Assembly (NCBI GenBank): GCA_046330135.1 | Contig: JAXLTI010000003.1 | Span: 186,001-250,000 of the forward strand | DNA length: 64,000 bases | Origin: CAYYFX01 sp046330135 | Lineage (GTDB): Bacteria; ARS69 | Reading direction: 5' to 3' | Shown: positions 49,814 to 59,044 of the stretch, piece by piece | How the letters are laid out: every line of letters begins with the position of its first letter | Position numbering within the stretch: the first letter of the stretch is position 1 | Program-made: the position numbers and the translations under genes | The notes under the pieces: generated by a model | Told to the model about the DNA's origin: nothing | Databases searched by the model: none | What the model saw: only the letters and a program-made list of their open reading frames with translations

Positions 49814-51285
49814 CCCCGCCCCGCGTCCTCGCGAAGCGCAGGACGAGGACCCCCGCCTTCGGCCGGCACGATGGCGAGCGTCCCGTCGGGGCGGACCGAG
49901 ACGCGCATCCGGTACGCCGGCGGCGCGCCGTCGGGTCGCTCCTCCTCGCGCCAGTACGATCGGCCCTCCCAGTAGAGTCGCACCATGGAGGAGAAGCCGT
50001 TGCGGAACACCCAAGCGCTCCGCCAACGATCCGGCACGCCCACGAACTCGACCGGCGGGGTCGGCTCGTAGAGCTGGAAGTAGTTCCAACGGTCCACGAG
50101 CGATCGGGTCCAGCGCGACGCGAGGAGCCAGTCGTTCTGTCGATCCACGGCGGCCGCGGCCAGGACCGCGATCCCCGCCGCGCACGCGCCGACGACGGCG
50201 CGGCGGCGCGCTGCAACGTGCGCGCGGCGTAGCGCGGCTTCCGCGCCCAGCGCGAGCGCGAGGCACGCGCCGAACGAAGACAGGTACTGGAAGCGCTCGC
50301 CGCTCCCCGGCAGGAGCAGGAAGGGCGTCGACGCGGCGGCGATCCACACGAGGCTCCCGCGCACGTCGCGGCCGCCCCGTCGCCACGCGAGCGCCAGCCC
50401 CGCCGCTCCCGCGAGAAGCGGCAGCGCGAGCGCGGGCGCGCCGGCCATCGACTTCGCGAAAGCGAGGGCGCCGCCTGCGCCCTGCGCACTCGCCCAGAGC
50501 TCCTGGATCCGCCAGTAGCGCACCGGGACGAAACCGCCGAGCGCGAAGAACGCGACGTTCTTGAGGACGTGCGCCCCGAGCCGGAAGCGATACGGGGAGG
50601 CCGCTCCCCCGCGGTCGATGGACGTGGCGACGAAGGCGTACGCGACGAGCAGCACGACGTACGGCGCCGCCTCCGCCACGCTCGGCCAGCGCGCCGCGCG
50701 CCCCTCCCGGCCGGCCGGCCAGACCCACGTGGTCAGGAGCAGCAGCGGCACGAACGCCACGGCGGTCTCCTGGGACAGGAGCGCGCCCGCGAAGGCGACG
50801 ACGGAGAGCACGCGTTCGCGGGGGCGTCCCGTCTCGCGCGCCCGCCGGAAGAAGTGGAGCGCGAGGAGGATCCACAGGGTCACGAGCAACGTGGCCACGC
50901 CGGACGCCCACAGCACGGGCTCCACGTGCAGATAGTGGACGGCGAAGAGGAGCCCCGCGAACAGGGCCGTGCGCGCGCGTCGCTCGCCCAGGAGATCCCG
51001 CGCGAGCCACGCGGCCGCGAGCGACACGAGCGCGTGCAGGGCGACGTTCGCGCCGTTCCACAGCAGCACGCGATCCGAGAAGAAGCCCGCCATCACGCCG
51101 AAGTGGAGTCGCGCGAGCGGGCGGTAGAAGTCGACGCCGCGCGTGGAGAAGAGGGCGAGCCCCTCGGCGAGCGTGCGGAACGTGCTCCGCTCCAGATTGA
51201 GGAAGTCGTCGGACACGAAGAAGTGACCCAGCGTGCGCGCGTAGAGCACGACGGCGGCGCCGGCGACGATCCACGCTCCCCTCAT
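49810..51285 (-). CDS. Membrane GT-C-type glycosyltransferase-like protein
   Basis: 491 residues, about ten membrane segments, then a soluble C-terminal domain. The first external loop holds the acidic pair of GT-C enzymes (HFFVSDDFLNLERS), followed by DFYRPLARLHFGVM and AVHYLHVEPVLWASG, a pattern common in uncharacterised PMT/ArnT-like polyprenyl-sugar transferases. It may move a sugar from a polyprenyl carrier to a surface acceptor. It overlaps the preceding GT2 stop (ATGA), so it belongs to the polysaccharide operon. Donor and acceptor are unknown. Confidence 0.75.
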   Translation of the reverse strand: MRGAWIVAGAAVVLYARTLGHFFVSDDFLNLERSTFRTLAEGLALFSTRGVDFYRPLARLHFGVMAGFFSDRVLLWNGANVALHALVSLAAAWLARDLLGERRARTALFAGLLFAVHYLHVEPVLWASGVATLLVTLWILLALHFFRRARETGRPRERVLSVVAFAGALLSQETAVAFVPLLLLTTWVWPAGREGRAARWPSVAEAAPYVVLLVAYAFVATSIDRGGAASPYRFRLGAHVLKNVAFFALGGFVPVRYWRIQELWASAQGAGGALAFAKSMAGAPALALPLLAGAAGLALAWRRGGRDVRGSLVWIAAASTPFLLLPGSGERFQYLSSFGACLALALGAEAALRRAHVAARRRAVVGACAAGIAVLAAAAVDRQNDWLLASRWTRSLVDRWNYFQLYEPTPPVEFVGVPDRWRSAWVFRNGFSSMVRLYWEGRSYWREEERPDGAPPAYRMRVSVRPDGTLAIVPAEGGGPRPALREDAGRG

Positions 51286-52217
51286 CGCGCCGCCTCCCGC
51301 GAGCGGCGATATCCGTCCAGGTAGGCCGACGCGCGGACGAAGTCGAACAGCGCGTCCCAGCGCAGCCCGCGCGGCAGGTGCTCGCCCACGAAGGCGGCGG
51401 GCTCCCAGAACGCGCGCCGCGCGAGCAGGCGCATGGCGGCCTTCCGCAACGCGCGCGGAACGCCGTCCCTCGCGACGTCGACGGGCTCCACGAGGTCGAG
51501 CCGCAGCTCCTCGCGCGCGCGCGGCACCTTCCGCACGAGGATCGGCAGCATCCGCTCCCCGTACCGCCGGAGCCGGATCGCGGTGGCGCGCACCCCGTGC
51601 TGGTCCAGGTGCTCCGCGACCGCGCCCTCCGCGTGCCGGAACCGCCCGCCGTGCGCGGCGAGACGGTAGCCCATCTCGGTGTCCTCCCCGCCGTACTCGT
51701 CGAACTCCTCGTCGAACCCCCCGGCGCGCGCGAGGAGCGCCGCGCCCACCGACGAGTTTCCCGTCATGAAGTAGCGCGGAGGAATCGGAGCGTCGGGCGC
51801 GACCTTCCGCACGCCGCGCGAGTCCGTGTACTCGACCCACGGCGAGCGCGGGATCTCGCGCGCGGTCACGATCCGCCCCAGCCCGACGACGTCGGGACCG
51901 TCGTGCAGCGCGGCGTGCGCGGCGAGGAACCCCGGGGAGACGCGCATGTCGGAGTCGAGGAACAGGACGATCTCCCCGCGCGCCTGCGCGATGCCGGTGT
52001 TGCGCGTCGCGGCGCGCCCGCGGTTCACCGGATGGTGGATCACGCGCGCGTCGACCTCGAGGGCGAGCCCCGCGACCCACACGCCGAGCGACGCGTCCGC
52101 GCCGTCGTCGACGACCAGCACCTCGAAGTCGCCCCCGCCCTCCTGCTGCGACAGGCTCACGAGCGTCTCGCGAAGCAGCTCGCGGCGTCCGAACGTCGGC
52201 ACGACGACGCTGATCAT
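51282..52217 (-). CDS. Family 2 glycosyltransferase
   Basis: 311 residues, GT-A fold. VVVPTFGRRELLRETLVSLS start, VVDDGADAS, the DxD-like motif FLDSDMRV, and the acceptor/catalytic region FDEEFDEYGGEDTEMGYRL with the ED dyad. It is cytoplasmic with no membrane helix. Sequence-coupled at both ends (ATGA overlaps) to the flippase and the GT-C protein, so it builds the same glycan. Specificity cannot be read. Confidence 0.9.
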   Translation of the reverse strand: MISVVVPTFGRRELLRETLVSLSQQEGGGDFEVLVVDDGADASLGVWVAGLALEVDARVIHHPVNRGRAATRNTGIAQARGEIVLFLDSDMRVSPGFLAAHAALHDGPDVVGLGRIVTAREIPRSPWVEYTDSRGVRKVAPDAPIPPRYFMTGNSSVGAALLARAGGFDEEFDEYGGEDTEMGYRLAAHGGRFRHAEGAVAEHLDQHGVRATAIRLRRYGERMLPILVRKVPRAREELRLDLVEPVDVARDGVPRALRKAAMRLLARRAFWEPAAFVGEHLPRGLRWDALFDFVRASAYLDGYRRSREAAR

Positions 52218-53686
52218 CGGGGCCCGCCTCGCCGCAGGAGATCGCGGGCCACCGTGGGCAGCGCGCGGAGCTCGCCCGCCGTGATGGCGCCGAACGGCAC
52301 GAGGAGCGGGGCGAAGGCGCCGAGGAGGACCACGCGCCCGGCGAGCGCCCAAGCGTCGGACGCGCGCGACAGCGCGTCGCCCAGCACGACGAGCAGGGCC
52401 GCGAGCGCGAGCACGCGAGCGAGCCGCGAGACCTCGAAGGGAATCCGGAAGTGGCGCTGGGACTCCCGCAGGACCAGCCCCGCGAGGAGGAGGTTCGTGA
52501 TCACGATCGCGACCCCGGCCCCGACCGCGTGCCAGAGCGGAATGAGGCCGGCGTTGAGCGCCGCGTTGAACAACGTCGTGACGAGCACCAGCGCCGGCAG
52601 CCGCTGCGTGCGACCCGCCAGCTGGAGGCCCGTCTCGAAGACGCGCGCCGCGGCGTAGATCGCCGTCGCGAACGCGAGCAGCGGCAGCACGGGCACCGCG
52701 CCGAGGTAGCGACTCGCGCCGAGCAGCGCGAGGATCTCGCGGCGCAGGAGCGACATGGCGAGCGCCCCCGCCGTGACGAGCACGAACAGGTGCCGGAAGA
52801 CCCGGGCGACCTCCGCGGGTCCGCCGTCGTGCGTCGCGCGCGCGAACGCGAACGGCGGCCACGCGAGCTGCACCGAGGTCACCAGCACGGCGATCGGCAT
52901 GCAGAGCTCGGACGCGTATCCGAAGACGCCCACCGCGTCGAGGTCGGCGAAGAGACGCAGGAGCCAGGCGTCGAGGTACGTGAGCGCCCAGAGACCGAGG
53001 CCCGACGGCACGAGCGGAAGCCCGAACCGGAGCAGCTCCTTCAGGCGCGCGGAAGCGTCGCGGAGGTCGACGCCGGTGCGGAGCAGGAGCAGCGGCGTCC
53101 CGAGCATCACCACCGCGAACGGCCCCACGACGTTGCCGATCAGGAAGCCGCGAACGGCGAGCCCCGCCCCGAACACGAGCCAGAACGTCACGGCGAGGGA
53201 GATCGCGCCGCGCGCCGCCATCAGCAGCGCGAATTCGCGCGAGCGGTCGTCGGCCCGGAAATGCGTGACCAGCAGCTGGAACTGGACCCCGAAATACGCC
53301 GCGCCCACCGCGATCGCCACGAGCGCGCCGTGCTCCGGCGTCCCGAAGAGGACCCGGGAGACGAGGTCCCGGGCGAGGAGGAAGGGCACCGCGAGAACGA
53401 CGTCGAGGACCGGCGCCCCGATCAGGACGAGCGAGCGCAGGCTCCGCCGCTCGCCCGCCGTCTCGGCGGCGTGATGGAACCGCACCAGGGCGGCCACGAG
53501 CCCCAGCTCGAAGACGAGGTACAGGAAGTTCGTGGCGGCCAGGAGCAGCGAGAGGACGCCGTACTGTCGCGTATCGAGCGTGCGCGCGATGACGGGCAGC
53601 AGCACGGCGCGCGTGATCCCGCCGACGACGGAGCCCGTCCCGTAGAGCAGCGCGTGACGCGCCACCGCCGCGGTGGGTCGACTCAC
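52214..53686 (-). CDS. Polysaccharide flippase (Wzx/MATE-like)
   Basis: 490 residues with 12-14 membrane helices. The N-terminus ALLYGTGSVVGGITRAVLLP and the first helices fit the polysaccharide-biosynthesis family of lipid-linked oligosaccharide flippases. It would move the undecaprenyl-linked repeat unit across the inner membrane. GTG start; the preceding amidohydrolase stop is 42 bases upstream. Confidence 0.88.
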   Translation of the reverse strand: MSRPTAAVARHALLYGTGSVVGGITRAVLLPVIARTLDTRQYGVLSLLLAATNFLYLVFELGLVAALVRFHHAAETAGERRSLRSLVLIGAPVLDVVLAVPFLLARDLVSRVLFGTPEHGALVAIAVGAAYFGVQFQLLVTHFRADDRSREFALLMAARGAISLAVTFWLVFGAGLAVRGFLIGNVVGPFAVVMLGTPLLLLRTGVDLRDASARLKELLRFGLPLVPSGLGLWALTYLDAWLLRLFADLDAVGVFGYASELCMPIAVLVTSVQLAWPPFAFARATHDGGPAEVARVFRHLFVLVTAGALAMSLLRREILALLGASRYLGAVPVLPLLAFATAIYAAARVFETGLQLAGRTQRLPALVLVTTLFNAALNAGLIPLWHAVGAGVAIVITNLLLAGLVLRESQRHFRIPFEVSRLARVLALAALLVVLGDALSRASDAWALAGRVVLLGAFAPLLVPFGAITAGELRALPTVARDLLRRGGPR

Positions 53687-53728
53687 GCCGACCCGAGCCT
53701 CGCGCGGAGCCTCACCTTACCTCCGAGG

Positions 53729-54487
53729 TCACTCGACCCTCTTGCGGCGGATCAGACGCAGCAAGTTCTCGCCGAGGACGAGCTTCCGCTCCTCCTCCGT
53801 GGGACTCGCGCCGTCGAGGACCGCGAGGTAGGCCGCCGGCCAGCCGAGCGGGTAGTCGCTGCCGAAGAGGAGGCGCTCCGGCCCGAGCCGGTCGAGCGCG
53901 TAGCGCAGCGAGTAGTACTCGCGGATGGACTCCGTGCCGAGATACGCGTTCGGCAGGCCTCGCTTCGCCATCTCCCGAGCGCACTCCTGCTGCAGGGCGG
54001 GAAGGTCGCCGCCGAGGTGCGCCACCACGATCGACGCTTCCGGGTGCCGCTCGGCGACGTCGAGGCAGAAGCGCCAGCTCGCGATCTCCTGCCAGCGACC
54101 GGCGTGCACGATCACGGGAAGCCGCCACCGCTCCGCGAACGCGAGGTACGGCTGCCAGATCGGATCGACGACGGCGCGCTGCTCCAGCGACGGGTGGATC
54201 TTCAGCCCGCCGAGTCGGCCGACGTTCTCCTCCAGGAAGCGCATCGTGACGTCCGGATGGTGCGGATCGATCCACGCGAAGAAGTGGAAGCCGGCGCCGT
54301 CCGCCGCGAGGGCCGCCGCCAGCCCCGCGTTGTCGCCGCGGTCCGTCGGCATGATCACCGCACCCCCGATGCCGGAGCGTGCGAGGGCTGCGCGAATGTC
54401 CGCCAACGTGGCCCCGGGCCACCCCTCCCGCTCCGGCTTCCATTGCCCCCAATGAACGTGGCCGTCGAGGATCGCCGCGGGCCTCAC
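53729..54487 (-). CDS. Amidohydrolase-2 (ACMSD-like) TIM-barrel hydrolase
   Basis: 252 residues. The metal-binding signature of the family is complete: HVH near the N-terminus (ILDGHVHWG), KIHP, VIVHAG, VVAHLGG and the catalytic Asp in LFGSDYPLG. These enzymes decarboxylate or hydrolyse small cyclic or aromatic substrates. The GTG overlaps the stop of the propeller gene. Why it sits in a polysaccharide cluster is unclear; it could act on a sugar-derived or lactone intermediate (speculative). Confidence 0.85.
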   Translation of the reverse strand: MRPAAILDGHVHWGQWKPEREGWPGATLADIRAALARSGIGGAVIMPTDRGDNAGLAAALAADGAGFHFFAWIDPHHPDVTMRFLEENVGRLGGLKIHPSLEQRAVVDPIWQPYLAFAERWRLPVIVHAGRWQEIASWRFCLDVAERHPEASIVVAHLGGDLPALQQECAREMAKRGLPNAYLGTESIREYYSLRYALDRLGPERLLFGSDYPLGWPAAYLAVLDGASPTEEERKLVLGENLLRLIRRKRVE

Positions 54488-56943
54488 CGTAGGACCGCCA
54501 CCTTCCCTTCGTAGGTGGTGCCGCTGGTCGCGCGAGCCGTGACGACGTAGACGCCGGCCTCCGCCAGGGCATCGGACAGGTTCGTCCCGTCCCAGGTCTT
54601 CTCCCCGCGGACACCGATCTGCTCCCGCACGAGCTCGCCGCCCAGGGTGTAGATGCGAAGGTCGACGACCTGGTCGGGCGGGATGCCGCCGAAGTGGAGC
54701 ACGCCGTCGGTCAGAGGATTCCACGGATTCGGATAGGGCTTCGGATCGACCTGCTTCTGCGTCCCCGCCGCGCGCACGCCGGAGAGGTCGAGGCGGGCGA
54801 GCCCGCCGGAGGCCGTGCCGACCCAGACCTGGTGCGCGGCCTTGTCGACGTAGATCCCGCGCACCGCCTGATCCGGAAGCGGGCATCCTTGGGTCTGATC
54901 GAACCAGCTCCAGGTGGTGAGGTCCTTGGAGATGCGCACCAGCCCGCTCGTTCCGGTGCCGAGCCACAGGTTCTCGTCCCAGTCCAGCCTCTCGAAGTTG
55001 TACGGAAGCGGGTTGCGCCCTCCGGCCTGCGTGGAGGTGGGAGAGATCAGCGTCCAGGCGGCGGACATGGACCCGCCGGGGTCGATCACGCCGCGCGCGA
55101 GCCCCTTGTCCCCGCAGATCCAGACGACATCGCCGCTGTCGATCTCGATGCTCTTGCACTCGCCGAGATCCAGGTGGAGCTCGCTCGGCATGTTGTACGA
55201 CGCGTGCCGGTCGTCGGCGAGATCCGTGAGCGTGCCGTTCGTGTCGAGGACGTAGAGCTGCGCGGGCGCGTCGGTCTTGGTGCTCGTGCAGATCCACAGC
55301 CGCCCGCGGGAGTCGAAGGCCACGTCGCGAAGCAGCTTCGTCCCGACGTATTCCGGGACCAGGGAGAAGTCGTAGTTCGTGACGTGCAGGCTCGGGGGCG
55401 CCTCGATCACGGACAGACCGCCCGGCGGGTTCGCCTGGCCATACACGACCCAGAGGTTGCCGGCCTTGTCGGTTCTCAGGGAGCGCACGTTGCGGCCGAG
55501 GGTGCGCCGGGAGTCGACCGCGACGGAGTTGTGGTAGTGCTCGATCGCGGCCGGGGTCGTTGCGGTGGGCGGGAAGTAGTGGTCGAGTCCGCCGCTGAAG
55601 GCATCCACCGAGGTCCCGAACCACACGGTCCCGTCCCCCCAGACGAGCACCTCGGTCATGTTGGGGTGGATGATGAAGTCCGAGCGCGTGATCGAGGACC
55701 ACTCCGCGCCGTCGAAGACGCCGATGCCGTCGCCCGTCAGGAGGTGGTCCCGGTCGCCCGTGCCGAAGTACAGCGTCCCGTTCGGCGCGAGCGCGAGCCC
55801 CGCGATCTGGGGGAAGTGCGGGCCGAGGGGCGGCGGGCAGAACCAGTTCAGCCCGATGCGCACGGTGTAGCCGCTCGAGCGCGTGCCCACCACGATCCGA
55901 CCCGCATCGTCGACCGCGACCTCGCGCGGCACGTAGGTCGTGTCGTCGAAGCAGGTGGAGCGCGGGATGCGCACGGCAGTCGGCGTCGTCGTGAGATCGA
56001 TGGAGTAGAGGTCGCGCTCGGTCCCGATCTCGGAGAGAACGTACATGGTGCTGCCGTGCGCCCAGAGGTCGAGGATGTTCTGGCCGTCGAACGAGTGGAC
56101 CGTCTCGAGCGTGCCGGAGGAGACTTCGTAGGTCTGGAGCCCCGCGCCCGTTCCGAGCCAGAGCACCGTGCCCGAGGGGTAGTGGGGCGCCTCGACCACC
56201 TTCTTCACGTTGTTCGAGACGAGCCCGCCCGTGGAGCTGACCAGCTGTCGGATCTGCGCGGGACCCACGTCCCACTCCCACACGCCCGTCCCGCTCGTGC
56301 CGAACCACACCTTGGAACCGTCCATGACGACGTCGCGACCCACCTCGAGCGACGGCGGGATGCCCGGATCCCTCGTGAACTCGAAAGCGCCTCCGCTCTG
56401 CGTCACGGTGAGGATGACGAAGCCCCCGCCCTGCGGATTGCCCTGCGGCGTGAACTCGTCGGCGGAGACGACGACCATCCGGTTTCCCTGGCCGCCCAGG
56501 GCGAGGACCTTGTCGCCGTAGAGCAGATCGAACGCCGAAAGGTCCCGGACGTGCTTGCCTTGCGCGTCGAAGATCGACACGCCGTTCTCGCGCGTGCCGA
56601 CCCAGAGGTTGCCGAAGGAGTCCCGCGCCATCGCCGTGATGTCGCCCGAGATGAGACCGTCCTGATCGGTGATCTTCATCTGCGCGGGGTGGCCGCCTTC
56701 CACCCCCGAGAGGTCCGCTCGGATGACGCCGCCCTGAGCCGCGATCCAGGCGGTCTGCCCCTCGGTGAGAATCTCGGCCACGTCGCCGGTCGGACGGAAG
56801 ACTTCCCACGTGACGTCCGGATCGCATTGGCCGAGCGCCCTTCCGGGATGCAGGAGGGCGAGGCACGCTGCGACGGTCAGCGGTGCGATGAGACGGGACG
56901 TCGACAGGCTTCCACGCAAGGTCGGCTCCTCAAGGGGTATCAC
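54484..56943 (-). CDS. Secreted two-component-propeller-like protein with FlgD-like C-terminal domain
   Basis: 819 residues. Signal peptide (SRLIAPLTVAACLALLHPGRALG). The body is repeated propeller blades of the two-component-regulator type, e.g. ITAMARDSFGNLWVGTRENG, LRTDKAGNLWVVYGQ, GIYVDKAAHQVWVGTASGG. The C-terminus is a FlgD-like Ig domain introduced by PKPYPNPWNP and ending in GVYVVTARATSGTTYEGKVA. That domain is common on exported proteins of FCB-group phyla, some with type IX secretion. No histidine kinase part is present, so it is not itself a signalling kinase. The start overlaps the end of the glycosyltransferase fusion by 14 bases. Confidence 0.88.
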   Translation of the reverse strand: MIPLEEPTLRGSLSTSRLIAPLTVAACLALLHPGRALGQCDPDVTWEVFRPTGDVAEILTEGQTAWIAAQGGVIRADLSGVEGGHPAQMKITDQDGLISGDITAMARDSFGNLWVGTRENGVSIFDAQGKHVRDLSAFDLLYGDKVLALGGQGNRMVVVSADEFTPQGNPQGGGFVILTVTQSGGAFEFTRDPGIPPSLEVGRDVVMDGSKVWFGTSGTGVWEWDVGPAQIRQLVSSTGGLVSNNVKKVVEAPHYPSGTVLWLGTGAGLQTYEVSSGTLETVHSFDGQNILDLWAHGSTMYVLSEIGTERDLYSIDLTTTPTAVRIPRSTCFDDTTYVPREVAVDDAGRIVVGTRSSGYTVRIGLNWFCPPPLGPHFPQIAGLALAPNGTLYFGTGDRDHLLTGDGIGVFDGAEWSSITRSDFIIHPNMTEVLVWGDGTVWFGTSVDAFSGGLDHYFPPTATTPAAIEHYHNSVAVDSRRTLGRNVRSLRTDKAGNLWVVYGQANPPGGLSVIEAPPSLHVTNYDFSLVPEYVGTKLLRDVAFDSRGRLWICTSTKTDAPAQLYVLDTNGTLTDLADDRHASYNMPSELHLDLGECKSIEIDSGDVVWICGDKGLARGVIDPGGSMSAAWTLISPTSTQAGGRNPLPYNFERLDWDENLWLGTGTSGLVRISKDLTTWSWFDQTQGCPLPDQAVRGIYVDKAAHQVWVGTASGGLARLDLSGVRAAGTQKQVDPKPYPNPWNPLTDGVLHFGGIPPDQVVDLRIYTLGGELVREQIGVRGEKTWDGTNLSDALAEAGVYVVTARATSGTTYEGKVAVLR

Positions 56944-59044
56944 GGGGGACCAACGCCCGCAGAAGGACCTTGAGATCCTCCCAGGGCGTCCGATTCTGCA
57001 GATACGAGAGCGAAAGGGAAACCTCTTCTTCCGGGCTCAACTCGTCCTTCGCGTGCAGCCGCCACGGCCCGGTCACTCCCGGACGGACCAGGTCGAAGAG
57101 GACCCGGAGCTCGTCGCGGGCGGCGACCTCCGCAGGCGTTCGCGGCCGGGGCCCCACCAGCGCGAGCTCGCCTCGCAGGACGTGGCCCAGCGTCTCCGCT
57201 CGCCGCTCCCGCGGCGGGCACGCTCGCCGGAAGACCCGGCCCTTCAGGCCGTACACCAGCTCGTGCGGGAGCGAGGGGGCGAGTCCGCGGAACGCGCGGA
57301 CCCACGCCGCCGGTCCCAGCAGGAACAACGCTCCCCCGGCGAGCACGACGTCGAGGGCGCGCTGGACGACGGGTCCGATCGTCCGGGCTTCGTTGTCGCC
57401 GAGCTCCACGGCCGGACGTCCCAGGATATCGCGGACATGGGGGTCGGAGGGCAAGTAATCCGCAGCGCCCGAGACGAGGCGGAGCCGCACCCCGTCCCGC
57501 CGGCACAGCAGAACCAGCCGGGCGAGCTCGCGCGAGGAGAGCGTGGGCCGCACCAGCAGCACCTCCGCGACGCGATGACGGTGCACGAGCTCGCGGATGC
57601 CCTCCGCGTCCCAGAACTCGCGGAACCGGCGCTCCTCGTCCCCCGGCCGGTCGGCGAGGGTGGCCACGACCTCGAGACCGAGCCGGGGTCGCGAGGCGAT
57701 GCGGGCGGACAGGGCGCGCGCGGCGTCCCGCTCCCCGAGCACGACGATGCGCGTGCGGTCGAAGCCGGATCGGCGCAGCGCGCGCGAAAGGACCGCGAGC
57801 AGGGAGCGCCCCGCGATCGTCGCGCCGAGCGCGAGCGGCAGGAAGGTGCCGAGCATGAAGCGGCTGTAGAGCTCCGAGCCCGTGAGGAAGGTGCTCGCCA
57901 TCAGGATCGTCGTGGACAGGGCCAGGCCCTTGCCGAGGTCGAAGGCGTCGTCCAGCAGATCGCGCGCCGTGGGCCGCCGGTACAGGCCGAGCATGGCATT
58001 CAGGAACAGCACGACCGCGTTCGTGAGCAGGAGGAAGGGGCGATACGCCGCGAACGGGAACACGGGCCGGTGGAGCACGTTGGACAGCAGGGTCCGCAGG
58101 CCGAAGGCGGCCACGAACGCCGCGCTCACGGCGAGCACGTCGCCGAGGAGGAGCAGCCCCCCCACGACGAGGTCGCGGTGCTTCCGCAGCCGGTAGAGGA
58201 TGGTGTTCCACTTGTCGAAGAAGCGGAACATGCTGTTGAGGTGCGCGAAAAGGCGCGGGTTGAAGAGCCCGCCGCCCGCGCTCTCGCGGCGGTGCAGGTG
58301 CCGCATCCGCGCGTCGGGCACGTAGACGACCTTCCAGCCGTGCTGCTTCATGCGGTAGCACCAGTCCACGTCCTCGAAGTACATGAAGAAGCGCTCGTCC
58401 ATCAGGCCCACGTCCGTGATGGCCTCGCGGCGCACCATGAGGCACGCGCCCAGCATCCAGTCCACCTCGCGGACGGACTCGTGGTCCCAGTCCATCATGA
58501 GGTGCTCGCGGACGGTGCGGCTGTTCGGGAAGAGCTTGCCCAGCGGCGTCCGGCGGTGCAGAAGCGTGGCGAACGTGTAGAACGTGCGGCACGAGTACTG
58601 CAGCGTCCCGTCGGAGTTGAGGAGCTTCCCCCCCGCGATCCCCGTCTCGGGGTGCGCATCCATGTGGCCCACGAGCGCGTCGACGGAGCCGGGCAACACC
58701 TCGATGTCGGGGTTGAGGATGAGCAGGTAACGTCCGGACGCCGCGCGGATGGCCTGGTTCACCGCGCGCGAGTAGCCCACGTTCTCCGCGTTCGCGATCA
58801 CGCGCACGTCCGCGAACTCCTCGCGCAGCATCGCGACCGTACCGTCGCCGGACGCGTTGTCCACGACGAGCACCTCGCTCGCCCGTGCGCTGCCGGCGGC
58901 GCGCAGCGACGCCAGGAGACGGCGCAGGAGGTCGCACGTCTCGTACGACACCACGACGACGCTGACCTCGGGGGCGGTCAGCGGAGCGGGGCGTCCGGAC
59001 GCGTCGCTGTCCTTCCCCAGAGAGACGTGAAGCGGAGCTTCCAT
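56930..59044 (-). CDS. GT2 glycosyltransferase fused to a polyprenyl glycosylphosphotransferase-like domain
   Basis: 704 residues from the ATG at 59044, which overlaps the preceding gene by 67 bases; no better start is seen. Residues about 25-300 are a rhamnosyl-type GT2 (VVVVSYETCDLLRRLLASL, VDNASGDGT, LILNPDIEV, GLMDERFFMYFEDVDWCYR). Then come about five membrane helices, a CoA-binding/Rossmann-like region (RIVVLGERDAARALSARI), and a C-terminal bacterial sugar transferase-like end (VLRGELALVGPRPRTPAEV, RPGVTGPW). The usual catalytic KFRTM-D and LDELPQ motifs are not visible: the segment before LVGPRP reads RERRAETLGHVLRGE. So the phosphoglycosyltransferase part may be degenerate or altered. 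It could initiate and extend the glycan. Confidence 0.88.
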   Translation of the reverse strand: MEAPLHVSLGKDSDASGRPAPLTAPEVSVVVVSYETCDLLRRLLASLRAAGSARASEVLVVDNASGDGTVAMLREEFADVRVIANAENVGYSRAVNQAIRAASGRYLLILNPDIEVLPGSVDALVGHMDAHPETGIAGGKLLNSDGTLQYSCRTFYTFATLLHRRTPLGKLFPNSRTVREHLMMDWDHESVREVDWMLGACLMVRREAITDVGLMDERFFMYFEDVDWCYRMKQHGWKVVYVPDARMRHLHRRESAGGGLFNPRLFAHLNSMFRFFDKWNTILYRLRKHRDLVVGGLLLLGDVLAVSAAFVAAFGLRTLLSNVLHRPVFPFAAYRPFLLLTNAVVLFLNAMLGLYRRPTARDLLDDAFDLGKGLALSTTILMASTFLTGSELYSRFMLGTFLPLALGATIAGRSLLAVLSRALRRSGFDRTRIVVLGERDAARALSARIASRPRLGLEVVATLADRPGDEERRFREFWDAEGIRELVHRHRVAEVLLVRPTLSSRELARLVLLCRRDGVRLRLVSGAADYLPSDPHVRDILGRPAVELGDNEARTIGPVVQRALDVVLAGGALFLLGPAAWVRAFRGLAPSLPHELVYGLKGRVFRRACPPRERRAETLGHVLRGELALVGPRPRTPAEVAARDELRVLFDLVRPGVTGPWRLHAKDELSPEEEVSLSLSYLQNRTPWEDLKVLLRALVPRDTP

